A stretch of DNA of 64,000 nt from Casuarius casuarius (lineage: Eukaryota; Chordata; Aves; Casuariiformes; Casuariidae), in contig PTFA01000192.1 in NCBI GenBank assembly GCA_003342895.1, forward strand, positions 1,468,581 through 1,532,580. The letters run 5' to 3'. Below the pieces are notes generated by a model. The model was not told where the DNA came from and ran no database searches. It saw only the letters and a program-made list of their open reading frames with translations. The stretch's first letter is position 1, and each line of letters starts with the position of its first letter. Made by a program: the position numbers and the translations under genes. Shown piece by piece: positions 62,457-64,000 of this stretch.

Positions 62457-62582
62457 TGCTGGTTGAGGAAATGCTGCTAAAAAAAACCAATACCTTCTCT
62501 GGGTCCTGACAAGAGTTAACCATAGTAGACAAGAGTTAACCATATGCCAACAGGAATAGATGAAGATTTTGAGGCAAAAATG
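62457..62582 (+). other. Weak candidate exon containing a 20-bp duplication
   Basis: A very strong acceptor (GTTTCTCTTCCTCCCACAG) precedes and AAAAATG followed by GTATGT ends it. In the phase from 61503 it stops after seven codons (CWLRKCC). All frames are closed in the middle by the duplicated GACAAGAGTTAACCATA, which contains TAA. An ATG at 62544 begins a short open frame (MPTGIDEDFEAKM) running to the donor. It could be an alternative first or untranslated exon, or chance. Confidence 0.25.
62508..62544 (+). repeat. Tandem duplication with 20-bp period
   Basis: GACAAGAGTTAACCATA occurs at 62508-62524 and 62528-62544. It is a recent-looking short duplication with no mismatch. Confidence 0.85.
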
Positions 62583-63004
62583 GTATGTTTCAGTTGTTGG
62601 CTTAGTTGAAAAAAATTAATATATTTTTAATATTAAAATAATGATTTTGAAGTAGCTTACAAATACCATTTTAAAGGAGGCGAAACATGGATAATTTTCA
62701 CACTGTCAGTGGAGTTAAATCCACTGTTCTTTACAGAAGACAAACTAGTCAAGGTAAAATCTAGGCCCACTGCATATACTTTTTTAACAGACTGCTAAAC
62801 ATTCCCCAAGGTGTTTTGTCCATGCTACAATTATTTGAGAATTGCCAACACTAGCCATTATAAATATTTTTGGTTCACTGATTCTTGTTTGTCCTGAAAA
62901 AAGTGTTCTCATTTAAAAAACTTTGCCTGTTGAACATTGACGATATTAAGTTTTAGATGGTTTGTGCTTGCTGCACAGCAATTCAAGTGAGTGCTTGTTG
63001 CTTA

Positions 63005-63052
63005 AAGTCACATTATAAGTTCACATATAAAGTCACATATAAAGTTCACGTT
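63005..63052 (+). repeat. Short tandem repeat, about 12-bp period
   Basis: Units related to CACATATAAAGT are repeated two to three times with small variation. Confidence 0.65.
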
Positions 63053-63180
63053 ATTATCAGCTCCTTGAAAGAAAAGCTTCTTGGACTTTAGAATGGAGAA
63101 CTGTCAAGTCCTACTAACGTTAAGAGGATTTATAGATCTGAGTAAGCAGTTTGGCTTTTTGGGGAAGGAGAGTAAAATTA

Positions 63181-63232
63181 CCCGTATCTTAATACATACT
63201 CGTAATACATACCCGTAGCTTAATACATACTC
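63181..63232 (+). repeat. Short tandem repeat, about 31-bp period
   Basis: CCCGTATCTTAATACATACT is followed by a partial unit and then CCCGTAGCTTAATACATACT about 31 bases on, with one mismatch. This is a local duplication in intron. Confidence 0.7.
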
Positions 63233-64000
63233 TCACACTCAGTGTGAAGACATCTATAGAGCATGCAGTTGCAACAGTTGATCTAGTCTTTCAGCTGGGG
63301 GGGTTGTTTGTTTTTATGAAACTCTCTGTAGATCCAGCTGTTGGTCTAGCTGTTGGTTGGGATTTGTCTTTAGATATCCAGAGCAACTGTGTTGTACTCC
63401 TTGGGACTTGCTGCAAATGAGAACCTGTTCTGTTTCACTGCACTTCTTTAATTGCGGTGTTTGGATTAGCCCCATCACGATTACCTCCAGCAGGCTGATT
63501 CTCTGCTCCATTTCAGAGAGCAGAGCAGCCTGAGCAGCTAGCAGCTATCTGCTTTTATTTCAGTACTTGTAAATGCAGCATGCTTTAGCCATTTCCAGAG
63601 TTTAATGAGCCTGCAGAGATGGACATGGGAGCTAATCATGCACGCTCTAGTCCTGTTGAAGAATTCCCCACATTAGGGGAATCTCCATTCTGGAGTTTGG
63701 GCTGGTTTCTGTATCTTTTTACTATTGAGGATAATGGGAGCAAAGCTTGTCAAAACCTGAACAGTATTAGCCACTCATAGCCTCCTTGAAGGTTTTTGAA
63801 ACACAATGTTTAGTCAATGACTTACCTAGTACAATTATACCTAGTACTGATTTTTATTCTATTTAATAAGAAGTGCAGCTTCCACCCCTCCCAAAATTCA
63901 CTCCCTAAAAACCACTAACTCACAGCATTCACTCTGTACATTTTTCAACTTAGTTTCATTCCATGTTGTTTTTTCAGTTCTAGAGGGGTTTTTTTTTTTT

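Larger units (their letters stand above)
61540..64000 (+). other. Intron sequence to the right edge
   Basis: It holds one weak exon candidate at 62457-62582, short tandem duplications at 62508 and 63005-63232 and a terminal poly-T. No exon continuing the phase-0 frame of 61503-61539 was found. Confidence 0.4.

Noticed and set aside
1..64000. tRNA, rRNA, CRISPR array, endogenous retrovirus or DNA transposon
   Set aside because: No matching motifs (tRNA box B, paired LTRs, spaced direct repeats, terminal inverted repeats) were noticed; a proper search could still find small decayed copies.

Overview
This window looks like vertebrate, almost certainly avian, nuclear DNA. The evidence is three clear CR1-type LINE fragments (one plus, two minus), long AT-rich non-coding stretches with no SINE or Alu-like elements, one CpG island, and splice-site-bounded short exons separated by introns of kilobases. 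There is no bacterial-style gene packing, rRNA, tRNA, CRISPR array or recognisable viral gene. The sequence has one assembly gap of 605 N at 6088-6692. It also has single ambiguous bases at 1284, 4231, 7621, 15774, 21123, 24831, 35069, 35591, 41172, 41449, 44231, 46747, 56831 and 61674.

Layout. At 1-1675 is the 3' end of a minus-strand gene: a convincing last coding exon at 1578-1675 with candidate polyadenylation signals beyond it. From 1676 to about 4800 is probable intron of the same gene, with one weak further exon candidate. From about 4800 to 6980 is a CpG island. It carries a pair of CACGTG E-boxes on its left side and nine CCAAT boxes, all in plus orientation; those next to the gap fall on a 31-bp grid. 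The first exon of a plus-strand gene lies partly in the gap and ends at the splice donor at 6793. From there to the right end is mostly intron of that gene.

Five plus-strand coding exon candidates have good acceptor and donor signals and agree in reading phase: 28765-28854, 48153-48220, optional 49362-49403, 53678-53737 and 61503-61539. Together they encode an acidic N-terminal region running off the right edge of the window. I could not assign this protein to a known family, nor the protein from the minus-strand exon, so no gene symbols are given. Further splice-bounded candidates (23020-23092, 33697-33826, 40846-40995, 50854-50898, 52911-52979, 62457-62582) do not continue that frame and are rated low.

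The rest is intron with simple repeats: poly-A and poly-T tracts, CT, AT and GTTT microsatellites, short tandem duplications and a G-quadruplex motif. The divergent arrangement, with a minus gene to the left and a plus gene to the right of one CpG island, suggests a shared bidirectional promoter. The first exon of the minus gene was not found, so that is inference. All exon calls come from reading splice signals and frames by eye; no alignment or transcript evidence was available.
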